Assembly: GCF_032854445.1 (NCBI RefSeq)
Contig: NC_088299.1
Coordinates: forward strand, 18,409,608 to 18,473,607
DNA from: Liolophura sinensis
Taxonomy: Eukaryota > Mollusca > Polyplacophora > Chitonida > Chitonidae
DNA: 64,000 nt
Reading direction: 5' to 3'
Shown here: piece by piece, positions 1 to 12,857 of the stretch
Layout of the letters: the number at the start of each line of letters is the position of its first letter
Position numbering within the stretch: position 1 is the first letter of the stretch
Translations under genes and position numbers: made by a program
Notes under the pieces: generated by a model
Database searches by the model: none
What the model saw: the letters and a program-made list of their open reading frames with translations, nothing else
What the model was told of the DNA's origin: nothing

Positions 1-1770
1 TAAAAACCAGTTCAACTCTTTCTTGTACTGTTAGTTTATTACCCATAATTAACTCTGAAAGAGAGAGAAAAAAATTTAAAATCAGTATTAAATCTGAAAC
101 ACAGAAAAAAATGAAAATCAGGATGGTGCACGACTCCTGGGACACCCTGTACATCGAAGTATCCCGTAAACTGATAGGAGGCAGTTTACGATCATGTCTG
201 TAACAAATGATATTTTAACATAACTTGTGAATGAACAATTTACATGTATGGCGCTCCAATTGCTCAAACCACAATATGTTTTAGGCAAGCCTTATAGAAA
301 TATTTGTGATGAATATAATGTAGATGAATCTAATGAATCTTGATTTTCGCAATGCTTTAGAAGATTGATTTAAAGGATTTCAGATATTTTTTTTCAGACA
401 TTAGAAAAGGCATTTTCGCGGATATTTAGAGATTCTAAAAGCTCATTAATTAAAACAAATACAAAAAGATTCATACAAAACGTTTTGTGAAAAGAAACGG
501 TATAACTAAGTATACCATTGGGATAGCAGCAGACTTTCCAGCAGAAAAGCTTATATGAAAAGGGAGGTAACTCAGCATGGTACATTTTACAAGAGGTGCC
601 AGTTATCAGAAGCTTTCCAGGTTGCACCAAGCAAGCCTACCTTGTTACCGAGCATTCCGCGAATTAATCTGGAATATATTACTGATCCCTAGATGGCAAT
701 AATTTTAAAGAATGCTTTAAGCGTATCTGAACATCTAAAAGAATATAATTACCAATGGGCACAACGCTTGGTAAAATCATGGTTTACTTCTACAAATTTT
801 CTTGATATTCCCTTGATACATTTGCAATAATAATGCAACAGTGGGATCACTGGACCAACGAATCATAAACATACATGCATGTTAATGAATAGCGCGTTTC
901 GCTACTACGCTCATCACCTGAGTCTCCTTGCTTCCTTGGCCTTTTTATTAGACTTTGTCCACCATTGTTTGTCTAACTGTTTCGTGTCTAGAAACACGGG
1001 CGGATTCTTCAGGCCTCTCCTAGACTCTCCTTATTTATTGACCACATACGGGCCACCTGGAGGCCAAAAAAGACACCAGTGGGATAACTATTCGGGCAAT
1101 TCGAAATCCCACCTAGGAAAATAAAACCTAAATCTCTGATAATTTTTGTACCGAACTGACATTTTTGCTCAGCCGACGGAACAATGTTGGATGGAAGGTC
1201 TGTGGTTTAGCTAGCATTCTCCTGTCCGGCCACCCGCTCTTGTGACGAAGACAGGAGTCGGGATCTGGTAGCAGTGCCTCGGAGACCATTCGGGTTTGAT
1301 TTGGTCCAGCAGAGGCAACAGCTGGCCATCAATTACAGCGGGTAAATAGCTCTCATTCACCCAAACACTCTCTTGTCCTCAGTGTATAGTCGAACTAAGG
1401 ACATTTCAAGCACAGGGCATGGAAAGAAAAGAAAATGTTACAAAGCAAGATCATGTATTTATCTATCATCAGTTCATCCGTAAGCAGGACATACATATGT
1501 GTATAAGAAACGCTAAAAACAGCACCAGGGAAGAACTTAACTTCTCGACTATTTCGCTCGTAATCATATTTCGCTAATTTTCAATCTTTTCTAACGGCAG
1601 TCCGAATTTGAGAGTGTACAGGTCAACTTAATTATACGATGTGTGTAAGATGGTAACAATACATTTCAAGACATCGATAAATGAATTCAAAATAGCATTA
1701 ATTAAATTCAAAAAGCTATTACTTTATTGACAGATACCCGAGGTATTTTGGCGTAAGTTAAAGCTAAAGA
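1..1770. other. Non-coding, nothing recognised
   Basis: AT-rich sequence with only short chance frames (for example 394-630 and 879-1124). A slightly GC-richer stretch at 1150-1330 has no domain or RNA that I can identify. Confidence 0.5.
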
Positions 1771-1938
1771 TTAGGTCGTAAAAAACCGTGTTAAGAATTA
1801 AATAATATTCATGTATTTGTGTGATGGTTTGAAATCGAAAATATATGAGTTTAATTAGGTCGTAAAAAACCATGTTCAGAATTAAGTAATATTCATGTAT
1901 TTGTGTGATGGTTTGAAATCGAAAATATGTAAGTTTAA
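1771..1938. repeat. 84-bp tandem duplication (2 copies)
   Basis: TTAGGTCGTAAAAAACC begins copies at 1771 and 1855. The copies differ at only a few bases over 84 bp (for example CCGTGTTAAG against CCATGTTCAG). Confidence 0.9.
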
Positions 1939-2238
1939 TTCTTGTTTAGATTAAATCCGAAATATTTCATAGTTTTGCATCCCCAAGTGGTTTCCCCAAA
2001 GTTTATTATTTGATCTAATACTCTTATGTGGATCATGCTTTAAATAACTATAACGTTGACACTGTCCATTGTTATACACACACAATTACAATGTAGCATA
2101 TTCATTCTTCGGAAAAAGATCATTTAAGATTTTAATAACAATACATACAACATATATCAAAACGCATGACTATGCGACGAAACAGTGTTTTACATGTAGT
2201 GTTTTACATGTATATAATGTATGTATGTTGGTGTATGT

Positions 2239-2270
2239 CTGTCGGCCTGTCGGCCTGTCGGTCTGTCGGC
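2239..2270. repeat. 8-bp tandem repeat (4 copies)
   Basis: CTGTCGGC repeats at 2239, 2247, 2255 (as CTGTCGGT) and 2263. Confidence 0.85.
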
Positions 2271-2531
2271 CAATTCTTTTTAAATCCTGTAGTTTTAACA
2301 TGGGCAATTCCCTTATCAAGGGGCCTAAATAACTGCGAGATGACATCGACTTTTTGACATTTTTTGCGAAATACTCATGAAAGCTTAACACAGTACGCAA
2401 GAGTTTTATGACGACAGACAGGTTTAATTTGCCGAAACCGTGGAAGCTGGATTCGAGTCCTTGATGTCATTGACTTTGCACAAAAGCCATTTCTCTTCGC
2501 TACCAGAATTAAGTGCATTTACAAAGTCTCC

Positions 2532-2557
2532 GGGGTGGGGCGTGGGGGGGGGGGGGG
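2532..2557 (+). repeat. G-rich run
   Basis: GGGGTGGGGCGT is followed by 14 consecutive G (2544-2557), which can form a G-quadruplex. Confidence 0.75.
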
Positions 2558-5500
2558 CTAAACTCATTAAAGACAATACACAACTACGATATATAATCAA
2601 CTTAATTGTACATGGCTTTGGTGATCAAAGGGTTAAAGTGTCGGCCTCGAAATCAGGACGAGACCCGGGACCAATACCCGAAAGAGCGGGAACAGGACTG
2701 GTTGGTCCGGTGTGAGTATAATGTGACTGGGTGGGGTGTCATGCCTGGTGTCTTGGACATGGATGACGGCTGCACTTTTGCGGCATGGGCTAGCCCTGTC
2801 ACTAGAAAACACAGCATATGCACACATACCCATAGATCTGAAATCTCTTTCATTCTTCCCAGCTTAGCTTTCAGTGATACAAATCTGTACACTAACACTG
2901 ACACTAACCTGAAAGTCGGTGTTTTCAAGTTTGCTGTCCTCAACATGTCAAAGCTACAAAAACACTACAGAAACATTTTGCCTGCAATCCTTCAGTAATT
3001 CTTACTTTATATCACTTAGTTATTCGGGAATAATAACGACGATAACGTCACAGTTAGCACAATGTATCTGCTACATCGGCAGCAAGCCAAACTTCGCTAA
3101 CCGCCATTTCCAATTAGACATAGTCCGGAATACGTGGAATAATTTGATTGAAACCAATGAGATGTACGCCATATAATGAATGACTTACAAATTGTTTGGG
3201 AGTCTTAACTTTAATTTATGTGTTAATAATGAACAGAAATGAACTATGATCAATTATATTGTGAAAAAGATGATCTTAATTTTGAGAAGAGCAGCTGAGT
3301 CCACCCTAGCAACCGAGTCACGTGATTTAAAATTGGCGACTTGCAAGTTCTGATGTCGTCCAAGTGGGTGCGCCGGTTACATTTGTGTTATTTACGATGT
3401 TATGGTCTTCATTATTCCCACATTTAGAATTTTTTAAGTTCACGGACACCTCTTTTTGTGGCAATTTGGAGACAGCACAGATGACAGGACGAGTTCCAGG
3501 TTAGTGGATGTACCGATGTAGAGCGTTAATGTGGAGGATAAGCTGGGAACAGGGCCTACCGGCCTCAGAGCTAACACATTTAATGACTGCTCGTCGTCAC
3601 ATGGCGTTAAGAACGACGTCAAACCCTAAGTATACACACACATAATTATACATAATTAAGCCGTAGTACTCCAGGTAATTTTATTTTATTTGTTTATTTG
3701 ACTGATATTCAATGCCGTACACAGGAATGTTCCACTGATATGACGGTAGATTTATTGATCTTGGAAACAGGCGTGTCGAGAATGAAGCACTAACGGCGGG
3801 CCAGGTAGCTGGTTCATGACCATTGTTCATGACTATCCATTATGATAAAGGAGACATTTCATGCCATTATGTGTAAGCCCATTACAACACATCGAGTTTA
3901 CTCGAAACTGGTGCACTGTATTACTTTTGCCTGTGAGTGCCATACAATTTTTTTTTTAACATTTTCTAATGATTTATCTTGGTTCACGGGTTTTCTAATG
4001 AAAGCCTATTTTCAGGAACGAAGTATTTTAAGTATATGGAAAAGAGAATTAACGCAAAAGACAAAAATATTTTGGACAAAATTTATAAATTGGAAGAACA
4101 ACTTTTTTTCTCCTCCTTGTAAACCTTTTCCACTGAATGATTGTAAATCAGTAGAAAATGTTAATAATTTTGAATGGTACTAAGGGGCCACCGTACTTTA
4201 TTATACATGAACGAGAACACATATAATAATGATAAAATTCTCTCAAGTTACGAGTATTTTGTTGTATTTGACCCAGATCTGACTAATAATAAAATCATGG
4301 AATACGTTCTTAGGGCTGTTGATACGTATAATACAATTATCAAAGTTTGTGCCTGTTTGATGTACAGTGTTTTTTGACATATCGTGACGTCTCACCCCGA
4401 GATGTTCATGTATTCAACAGTTGGTATGCTGGTGGTGGCTGTGACGCCTAGATAACGGAACCATTTTAGCAGAAATTCCATTTTGCTTTGGGTGGATATA
4501 TAAATGCAAATCTTCCCACGATATACTCAGGCGAAGTTGTCAACTTCCAATTTTTTTTTCTCCTTACCAAATATATCAGGTTTCTGATGTCCTATTATGG
4601 GAATTCCCTACTGATAACTGGCCTGTCCAAATCTCTTACTGTCTGACAGTTCGCTCGATTAGACACGGTAAAACATGGCCGCTTGTCACGACTTCGCCAT
4701 CAGCCATAGTAGAGAGGGCGTCTTAGGACCGGACCCCCCTCCCCTTCCCCTTTATCTGGAATTGTCCCAGACCGGAACAGGAGCTTGGCGTTCAGGACTA
4801 AACAGTAGAGAAGACGGCTATAACAGGGGCTAATTTAGACTGACGTTAAAGCTGTTTGTCAGGCCGTGGTAAATGACCCCACCCTTGTATCACAACATAA
4901 CATGCTTTTACATTCCTCAGTCATCGCACTCGATTTCTCGGCGGGGATATTTTAAATCTACGTCTGCACACAGCGACTTTTCTGTAATTTCTTTGCCCCC
5001 AATGTCGGTACTAATTACCGTGCTTGCAGTACCCGTGCTTTAAGTCTATCTACAGCACAACCACTATCGTAAATCGCCATAAAACCGATCGACACCAATG
5101 CCTAAGTCCTGATATCAGTCACGTTTGTGAAACACAGACTCTAACTATCTACACAGAGCAGCGTCGCAAGCTAATATACACTCTAGCTGATCTCAGCGCG
5201 TAATTTCCATTCACCCATAGTTATATGACCCCCATTTGATAAGTCAAGTGTATTCTTGTCTTTTAAGGTCAGGAATAAATACATATGTAAAGAGTATGAG
5301 AATGAATACATTTCTTCAGTTTCCGTGTGACTTGCAAACCCGTCATTGGTTGATTGGTTTTTTTTATTAAAGAATTGATCACATATATAACAATGCTCAG
5401 GCTAACATGTGGAGCAAACAGAAGTGCCCTGAATAAACCACCAACCTTCGGCAGGTCCTGGCAAATTTCCTGACTAAAAGTCGTATTCTAAAGTACGACC

Positions 5501-6807
5501 TAATTGTCCAAAACCCTGACAGTCTCTACGAGTCAGGCCCCAGGGTCATACAACTGTCGTACACTTCAGCAAGACTTCGAAAGTTTTATTTCACTTTAGT
5601 TGTGAGTTACTCAGTTTTCATTTTAATATTCGGAGACATCGTACACTTTCATAACAAAATTGAAAATCAGCGTGAAAGTTCGGGATTAATGCACCATGTT
5701 AAGACTAAATCAGTCAGACGTTGATTGTCAGTCACGCATGCATGAAGAATTTGTGAGATGTGACGCGTTCTCCTCAGTCATGACCAAATACCCGCCATAG
5801 CTCTCCAGTACGGTTAAGCTCACACGAGCATTTTTTTCTCCGTACTGTTTCCGCTTTTCCTGAGTTTCTGCTTCAGAAAAAACATACATTTGTGTTAGAG
5901 ATTGTCGACATGCTCATAATGCAAAAAATAAATCTTCAATGTTTTGGACGAGAGATTATATTCTTGGTGATTTTGGGTAAAGTTCCGAGTAAATCTGATG
6001 TTGTATGACGATGTTTTGATGTTCTAGTAAACAGGCTCTTTATAGTGAACAAAGTCTTATATTCTCTCTTCTTGTGTCCAAAGATCTTCCAGTAAAACCA
6101 TTAAGCCTCTTCGCTACTTTTACAGTACCTCCCTTTACAAAAATATATCAGATAGTTAAGAAAGTATCACATGTTGTTAATTAGCTATCAAATAGTTAAC
6201 TTTATTTAGCTTGGCATCACACTCCACCCAGCGTCTCCGACCTCGACACACACACGCTAATTGAACATGAACAACAATATATTTCATTCGCGGGCAGTAA
6301 ATGTATAATAAACAGTAATCAGTATAGAAGGCAATGACATAGTTGATTACTTCATTACGACGCCGTTGTCGCGGCGTGAACACGATGGCGGTATTATGGT
6401 CTGGAACGCGATCCAGCGAAAGTTGTCATAAGTGCCTTTAATATTTCAGAGACAGATATAAATGTGAACGCTGGAAGACCAGTGAAACAGAACATTCTGA
6501 TTGGCCTGGTTTACGCAGCAGTAAATGGTACGTGGTGTATTGTTTAAGCCTTCGGGTGATCCTACAAGCCGTAAACAAGCCGCACACAAGCCGTAAATCA
6601 AATATCTCCCGTACATGTAGCATGTTAAACTTTACAACATTGTATGGTTTATGTGGTAATAGTTGTAAGATCTTATAAGGCGAAGACTTCCTTGGCCGGA
6701 CACATTTATCGGGAAGAATTGTGAGGATTAAAACTTAAGAAATAATGTATCCCAAGGCGAAGATATTCTCATGATATACACTTTCCCACATCAATATCAA
6801 CACATCA
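2558..6807. other. Non-coding, nothing recognised apart from one SINE relic
   Basis: Short overlapping frames of both strands at 2600-3000 and 3842-4377 show no domain or codon bias. Only the degenerate SINE at 3682 stands out. Confidence 0.5.
3682..3760 (-). mobile_element. Degenerate SINE copy
   Basis: Starts with a TTTATTTGTTTATTTGACTG tail-like tract, followed by diverged core words (ATGCCGTACACAGGAATGTTCCAC, i.e. the CCGTACTCAAGAATATTTCAC region with substitutions). Only the tail-proximal third is recognisable. Confidence 0.45.
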
Positions 6808-7235
6808 TTGGAGAACGCTGAAAAACACTGGGGACCATAGGAGAATATCCTGGGCGCAGGGTTGGAGAACACAGGAGAATATTGGAGAGTATCGGTTGTA
6901 CAGGTTTGGAGAACATCGGGGTATATACGAGAATATGGGCTCTGCATGGTTGGGGAACAGAGAAGAATATATGAGAACATCAGCTACGCAGGTTTGGAGA
7001 ACAACGGGGAATATTGGAGAGTATCGGATGTACAGGTTTGGAGAACACTGGAGAAAGATGAGAACATGGACTGCGTAGGTTTGGACAACATCGTGAATAT
7101 AGGAGAACATCGGCTGCACAATGCTGGAGAACAGAGAAAAATATCCTCTGCGCAGGGTTGAAGAACAGAGCACAATTCTGAGAACATCAGCTGAACAGGG
7201 TTGGGAAATATAGAAGAATATCGGAGAATATCGGC
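6808..7235. repeat. 44-bp minisatellite
   Basis: The phrase CAGGTTTGGAGAACA and variants begins units at 6857, 6901, 6945, 6989, 7033, 7076, 7119, 7153 and 7196, a spacing of 43-44 bp with one shorter unit. Units differ by many substitutions, so the array is old. The absence of stops in several frames is a by-product of periodicity; the open frames here are not taken as genes. Confidence 0.85.
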
Positions 7236-8223
7236 ACTCGTATGCCGTGTATCACGGCATCTATCAGAACATTGATAATGTTGGACGATACTAGTATTCG
7301 ACATTTGTGTATGTGAGTATAGAGTTCCGATAGTTATATGCTCTTTGGTAATAAGGTGTCATTTCACGAAAGGAATAAGATATTATAAGACATTAAGAAA
7401 AGTAAGACAAATTGTTTTGTATAATATTAAGTACAAGGTGTAAGAAGATAAATTGTTTGAAACACAGGTGAAGTGTGAAAGCAGTACGGTCACAGACTCA
7501 CACGGCTTGGACAGTATCGAAGCCATATATAGGGACTTTTTCGAAGACTCGGTAGAACTTTTTGCTAACAGTGACAATAGAGTTTTTCATGATTTTGTAT
7601 TTCTAAACTGGCAATAAATCATTCTTTAAAGCTCATCAAAATATCTTCCAAGACTAAGAATAAATGTTTCCAAAATTCACACGAATACTTTCAAAGCCAC
7701 ACTCTGTGATTTCCCAAGTCAGACATGTATATTTGCCCAGGCACCTGCACATAGTTCATCCTTCCGTAGAAGCATCATTACAAGCGCTATTATCAACAAA
7801 AAGCTAAGGAAGGGCTGAGTTCAATAGCAGCATTAAAACAAGAATAACTTGCATGGGACATTGAATTGAGATAAAGCAATAGTGATGTTCTATATTCTAT
7901 ATACAGTTACAGGCGTGCTTTATCTTGTTTCAAAATTAGACCCACGCAAAGTACAGATCTTCAAGCGTGAGAGTATAGGTGAAATAGCCTAGTTTTTGGA
8001 TCATTTTTTCTGGCACATTCGCCAGAATAAATGCTTTCAGAATATGTCATTTCCCACGGTTCCTGGAAATCGTTCGCCAAACCAGACCTGTGAAAGAAAG
8101 AATTCACTCACCACTTATCTTGTGACGACATGTCGACCATACCACAAGCAATGATTAGCTGGATTCTTCCAATATGCATTGCGACCCAACCACTCCCACA
8201 AATCTTCAATCCCTACCCATCCG

Positions 8224-8268
8224 CTACCACCACCCCCCACCCCCCACCCCCACCCCCCACCACCCAAC
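8224..8268 (+). repeat. C-rich microsatellite
   Basis: CCACC/CCCCCAC repeats for about 45 bp. The complementary strand has several runs of five or six G and could form a quadruplex. Confidence 0.8.
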
Positions 8269-8884
8269 TCCATTTTTAAGAAAGAGCACCCAAGAGTCAC
8301 ACAAGAGTTGTGCGTGCAGATTAGCGTCGGTGTAGCGCCAGTCGACTGCCCACGGGAGGCCGGGGTGTACAGGGCATATAGTCTTCCATACGATACAGAA
8401 CTTCCTAACCCTCTACCATTAGGTAAGGCGGATAACATCTGACACCTCTAAATGAACCTCTAACATACACCCCAAGCATATCCGGCGGTTCGCTAATTTC
8501 CACTCTTATCGCGATGTTGCAAGCTTTTTTATTCACTCGTCTATAGGAACTGTTGAGAAACATATGTTATATGGGATATCAATGTTCGTTGGCATGTTTA
8601 CGACAATATCAATTTGTACATATAGATAAGTGTTACCCTAACCTTGCAGATTTGCGCGACGTTCCTTCCGTGCAGGGGACGGTTTCAAAACATCAGCGGG
8701 TCTATATAATGGTCGTGCTGTAATAATGAATAGCTTTACTCCTCCCCGCGACCGTTGTTAGTCAAACTGACGATATTACTTTACATGGACATTCTACAGG
8801 GAAGCTCACTAAAATAACAGAGTATTGGACATTTTGCTGCAAGAAAAATAGTGTATCGATTTTTGGTCCTCCATGAAAATGTTT

Positions 8885-8975
8885 TATTTGTTTATTTATT
8901 TATTTACTTATTTGTTTATTCATTTATTTATTTGATTGGTGTTTTCCTCAAGAATATTTCACACGAAGAATCTAT
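8885..8975 (-). mobile_element. SINE fragment, tail end only
   Basis: A long (TTTA)n tract and TTTGATTGGTGTTTT lead into CTCAAGAATATTTCACAC. The CCGTA part of the core is deleted and the rest of the element is missing. Confidence 0.6.
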
Positions 8976-9077
8976 TTTATAATATACTGCGAAACATATA
9001 AGAGTGGGTTAACACGTGTTAAAAGTGCATCTTGTGCAGTACTGTACCATTTAAATACCTTAGCAAGTTGTGTACAA

Positions 9078-9160
9078 GGTGTTTCGGTTTTCTCCCACCA
9101 TAGTGCTGGCCGCCATAGTAAAAGACAAATATTCTTCAGTACGGCGTGAAACTAATGATC
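9078..9160 (+). mobile_element. SINE core fragment
   Basis: Contains GGTTTTCTCCCACCATAGTG, CTGGCCGCC, and a shortened ATATTCTTCAGTACGGCGTGAAAC. The (AAAT)n tail is lost. It lies about 100 bp from the oppositely oriented fragment at 8885. Confidence 0.6.
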
Positions 9161-9554
9161 ACCGGTGGTATTCGACATGACACCATTATGTAGTAACAAA
9201 TACAGAGCACTAATGTCTGCTTCATTCTCAACAAAGATATCAGTTAGTTTTGGAGGGAGGGAGTTCAAATCCATGTGTAGTTCATTTGTCATTTTCACCG
9301 TCACACAGCTGATACCTAATCATTGCCTATATCTCTACACATGTGGATTTATTTAAAGTAACTGAGCACTGTTAATCTATTTTCAATCTAATGTATACTT
9401 TTCTTGTAGCTATATTATCTATCTATATATTCCTATCTAAAAGATGTATAAGCATTCCTGCAGTCGAGGATAAAATGTAGATCCTTACATAACCTGATCC
9501 AATATCCGATATTAATCCGCACCTGGTCTGCAGACTTCACTCTCACTTTCACTG

Positions 9555-9705
9555 CTGTACAAATCGCCTCGGTAACCCCTGGAATCGTGAGCGACGTCAC
9601 GTGCCCGAGGCCTGCCCAGTTGTGGTGGGCAGATGACGACCGCGGTAACTGATCAAAGCGTGATACACAGGTGTTAACTCCTAGCGTCAGAAGGGCCGGG
9701 TTTAT
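9555..9705. promoter_or_regulatory. Candidate regulatory element, dense motif cluster
   Basis: This GC-rich 150-bp block in AT-rich DNA has overlapping GACGTCAC (9593-9600) and CACGTG (9598-9603), a near-palindromic TGCCCGAGGCCTGCCCAG, ATCAAAG (TCF-like), and CAGGTGTTAAC (E-box/T-box-like). Motif identities are read directly; function is inferred. Confidence 0.3.
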
Positions 9706-9790
9706 GTTTTATGACTTCAACACTTATCCCACAAGCTCCAGTATAATGTAGTACACAATAACAGTGCATGTCACCCGCCAGAGTTTTGCA

Positions 9791-10097
9791 ATACAGAGTA
9801 ATAATATATGAATATCAACTACCAGATTGATGTAATGCAGAGTAATAGTGGATATCACCTGTCAGTATGGTGTAATGCAGAGTAATGGTAGATATCACCT
9901 GTCAGTATGGTGTAATGCAGAGTAATAGTGGATATCACCTGTCAGTATGGTGTAATGCAGAGTAATAGTGGATATCACCTGTCAGTATGGTGTAATGCAG
10001 AGTAATAGTAGATATCACCTGTCAGTATGGTGCAATGCAGAGTAATAGTGAATATCACCTGTCAGTATGGTGTAATGCAGAGTAATAGTGGATATTC
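9791..10097. repeat. 40-bp minisatellite (about 7.5 copies)
   Basis: TGTAATGCAGAGTAATAGTG followed by GATATCACCTGTCAGTATGG repeats from 9831 with nearly identical units. A degenerate unit precedes it at 9791, and the array fades after 10090. The low divergence suggests recent copy-number change. Confidence 0.95.
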
Positions 10098-10284
10098 CCG
10101 CCAATATTATGTAAGAGGCTGCACCGTGGTGATAATCAATTTTACAGGCAGCCAGTATGAGTTGACTAATTCTCACAGCTACAGAAGGGCTCTTTCGTAT
10201 TTGCGCCGCCCTAGCACGCTAACAACTCGGCCACTGGACACAGTCCAGCAAATACTGGGTGACATTGGAAAACAATGGATGCTG

Positions 10285-10312
10285 CGTGAAACACCAGTCA
10301 AATAAATAAATC
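10285..10312 (+). mobile_element. Possible SINE tail remnant
   Basis: AAACACCAGTCAAATAAATAAAT matches the ACACCAATCAAATAAATAAA end of the SINE family. The rest of the element is not detectable in the 200 bp before it. Confidence 0.35.
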
Positions 10313-12759
10313 AGCACATTACGGAAAGTTTTACCTAAAGTCATAATAAAACAGTAATGCTATCCATCTCTACCATCATTGTTCTTTGGGATACGTTTGG
10401 CCAGCGGTTTGGGATATGCGGTTATATAGGCATTGTTTCATGATAAAACTCACACGCACTGAAGACGAGATGTTTATAAAAGTTTTGATGCTCACGGGCC
10501 TCAGCGTGATTGCCCATGTCTTAAGGGTCCCAGTGGACATATACACAGTCCATTTGTCCACAATAACATTTTAACAGTGATAAAATCTCTCTTCATGTAG
10601 ACATCAACACAGAAACTCTTGTCATTATGGTTGTTTTTGCTGTTCTCGGCCATGAGCCATGCAGCACGTGTCCCAGTAGCGTTTCACTACTTCGACCAGT
10701 TCTTTCTGTCCGCCAATTTCCCGTTATCTGGAGGCGATAGTACCCACAGTATGAAGGCGACAGTCCAATTAAAACCTGTGGAGTGCTAACATGATACGCA
10801 TTATACCTAAGGCATTTCACATTTCGCGGCTGACGACGTCCAAATAATAGAGCGACTGTGGCATCGCCTTGTCTCACGCTGAAACCGTGTTGAAATCTCT
10901 CTGTCTGTCAATGAATCGGCTAAATGAAGTAGACATATTGTAAACGTCGAGTATATATATATATTCATTGATGTATAAGTTTTGTGTTGTATTTTTGTAT
11001 ATATAACTGACATGTATGAAAGTTCTGTTTCATGCGTCTCCCGTATAAACTACAAGTTCCAATGCATATCCATAGAACTATAGCTGACATTTACATGCGA
11101 GTAAACTGAATGTTTTGATTTTTTACAACTTTATGACATTTCTTTGTTTTACTATCTTTTGTTTTTCTCACCTCATTCTTACTTCTTAGATATTTTCACT
11201 CCAAGAAACATAGCCTTCATCTAAATTTTGGTATTTGGTTTAAAAATGTTCAGTTTAAAAATAAGAAAATGACAGTTTAAAAGTATAAACGTACATCTCG
11301 CAGCTTATTCATCAGTCTGAGAAGTTATACCCGGTACAGAGAACGTTTAAGAAGAAATATATCATGTCAAATTATGCAAATTGGTAGTTTTACAAGTTTC
11401 ACTGGTAATATATTCTTCAACTTCATGATAAAGGTCTTGACATTAACATATCAATTACTATACCCTGGATGCAATACAAGGCGCTATTCACAAAAATAGA
11501 TGTACTTCAATAACTTCTAAATACTATTTAAAGATATCTCATATGGGAACCTCTTATAGCTCAGAGGTAAAGATTTGTGACTCATTTTTGTTGACTGAAT
11601 GAAACAGGGTTTACAGTAGAGACCACACTTAGGGCAAACGACACGTACATGTAGTTGTGCGACAAATTTGCACGATATTTATCTTCATTGATTTACACCC
11701 ATTCATTCAAATCCGTTCATTTTATATTCGTATATTTCAGCTATCAATACATGATTTTTTTTCACTTTGAACTATAAAATAACATACCAGAGTCATTAAA
11801 TTCATTTACATGATTATTAAACTTAGATTTTAATATTTTTTTATTCATTCCATTCGTGTTTTACGCCGTACTCAAGAATATATCAGGACGGCCAGCATTA
11901 TGTTGGGAGGAACCCACGACCATCCGCAGGCTGCTGGAAAATTTTATTTTAATAAAACTTGCATATATTTGAAAACATATATTTTTATTTGATTCTTCTC
12001 AACACCTTACTCAATACGTTTTCATTTAAACCATGGCAGTCTGTTTTAAGGGTGGATTACCCACAATACACTGAGTAAACCACTGGTATTCTGCAAGCTA
12101 TACTGGCGAACTCTCCCGAGTGTGACACGCTTCAGTTTGATGGAAGACAAGTGATCATCAGCTGACTTCATAAATGCAAGAGAACCGTTAATAGTTTATT
12201 TCTAGAAGAATGACGCTGTACCATCTAAAATGTTCCTGGCTATGATCTGCATCCAGTTTTGGTCATTGAAAGACAAGTACATGAACCACAGGATGACCGA
12301 CGGCTGTATCCGATCTCTGGATACATCCATATTGTATATGGCAACCCAATTAACATTTAACCATAACGGATTTTTCGATATCGCTAATTCATTTATTCAT
12401 ATCGATAAATGATTTATTGCTATCGACAATTCTTTACTAAGTGCTAATTTGATTCTTTATAGTTATATGCAGCGCGTGATTTTACTATATCTTGAAAATA
12501 ACATATAATGAAAAATAAGATCAGATTGCCAGAAATGTGAAAGATGATATGGTACTGTCTCTAATCTTTATACTTTTAGTTTATTTTCACTTCCGATAAG
12601 TTGAAGATGCCAAGGAGTGTTTACAAGATATTCAAAGTACCCGAGGTTCAGGGGGAGATTGTCGCTAATAAATAGATACGTCCTGGGACTAAAACGGACT
12701 TGTGACGGGGCATAATTAGCTAATTAAAACATCCGGGTAGAGAACTATATTTTGTATAC
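10313..12759. other. Non-coding with tRNA-like relic
   Basis: No coding gene seen. TAGCTCAGAGGTA (11557-11569) resembles a tRNA A box, but no cloverleaf can be built downstream. The minus-strand frame at 10593-10877 has no recognised domain. Confidence 0.5.
11850..11945 (-). mobile_element. SINE copy with internal deletion
   Basis: GTGTTTTACGCCGTACTCAAGAATAT is joined to GGACGGCCAGCATTATG and then directly to AACCCACGACCATCCGCAGG. The pyrimidine/GC middle segment is deleted. The rest matches the other copies well. Confidence 0.7.
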
Positions 12760-12857
12760 CTTTTTCCAGGTAAACTTCAGTTAAACTGTTTTCACTTTGT
12801 TTTCGTTAGGGGGAAAACAAAGTGAAAACAGTTTAACTGAAGTTTACCTGGAAAAAG
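12760..12857. repeat. Perfect inverted repeat, 44-bp arms, 10-nt loop
   Basis: The arms 12760-12803 and 12814-12857 are exactly complementary and are separated by CGTTAGGGGG. The arms contain no internal repeat and are not AT-only, so this is not a chance low-complexity palindrome. It would extrude as a cruciform, or fold as a long hairpin if transcribed from either strand. Exact identity suggests a recent snap-back duplication or selection for pairing. No gene overlaps it. Confidence 0.95.

Noticed and set aside
6735-7304. Several open frames on both strands across 6.7-7.3 kb
   Set aside because: By-products of the 44-bp minisatellite; no domain.
10593-11013. Overlapping minus-strand frames of 94 and 68 codons
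   Set aside because: No domain, and they contain AT microsatellite sequence; not supported as a gene.
11557-11569. tRNA A-box-like word TAGCTCAGAGGTA
   Set aside because: No matching B box or cloverleaf at the right distance.
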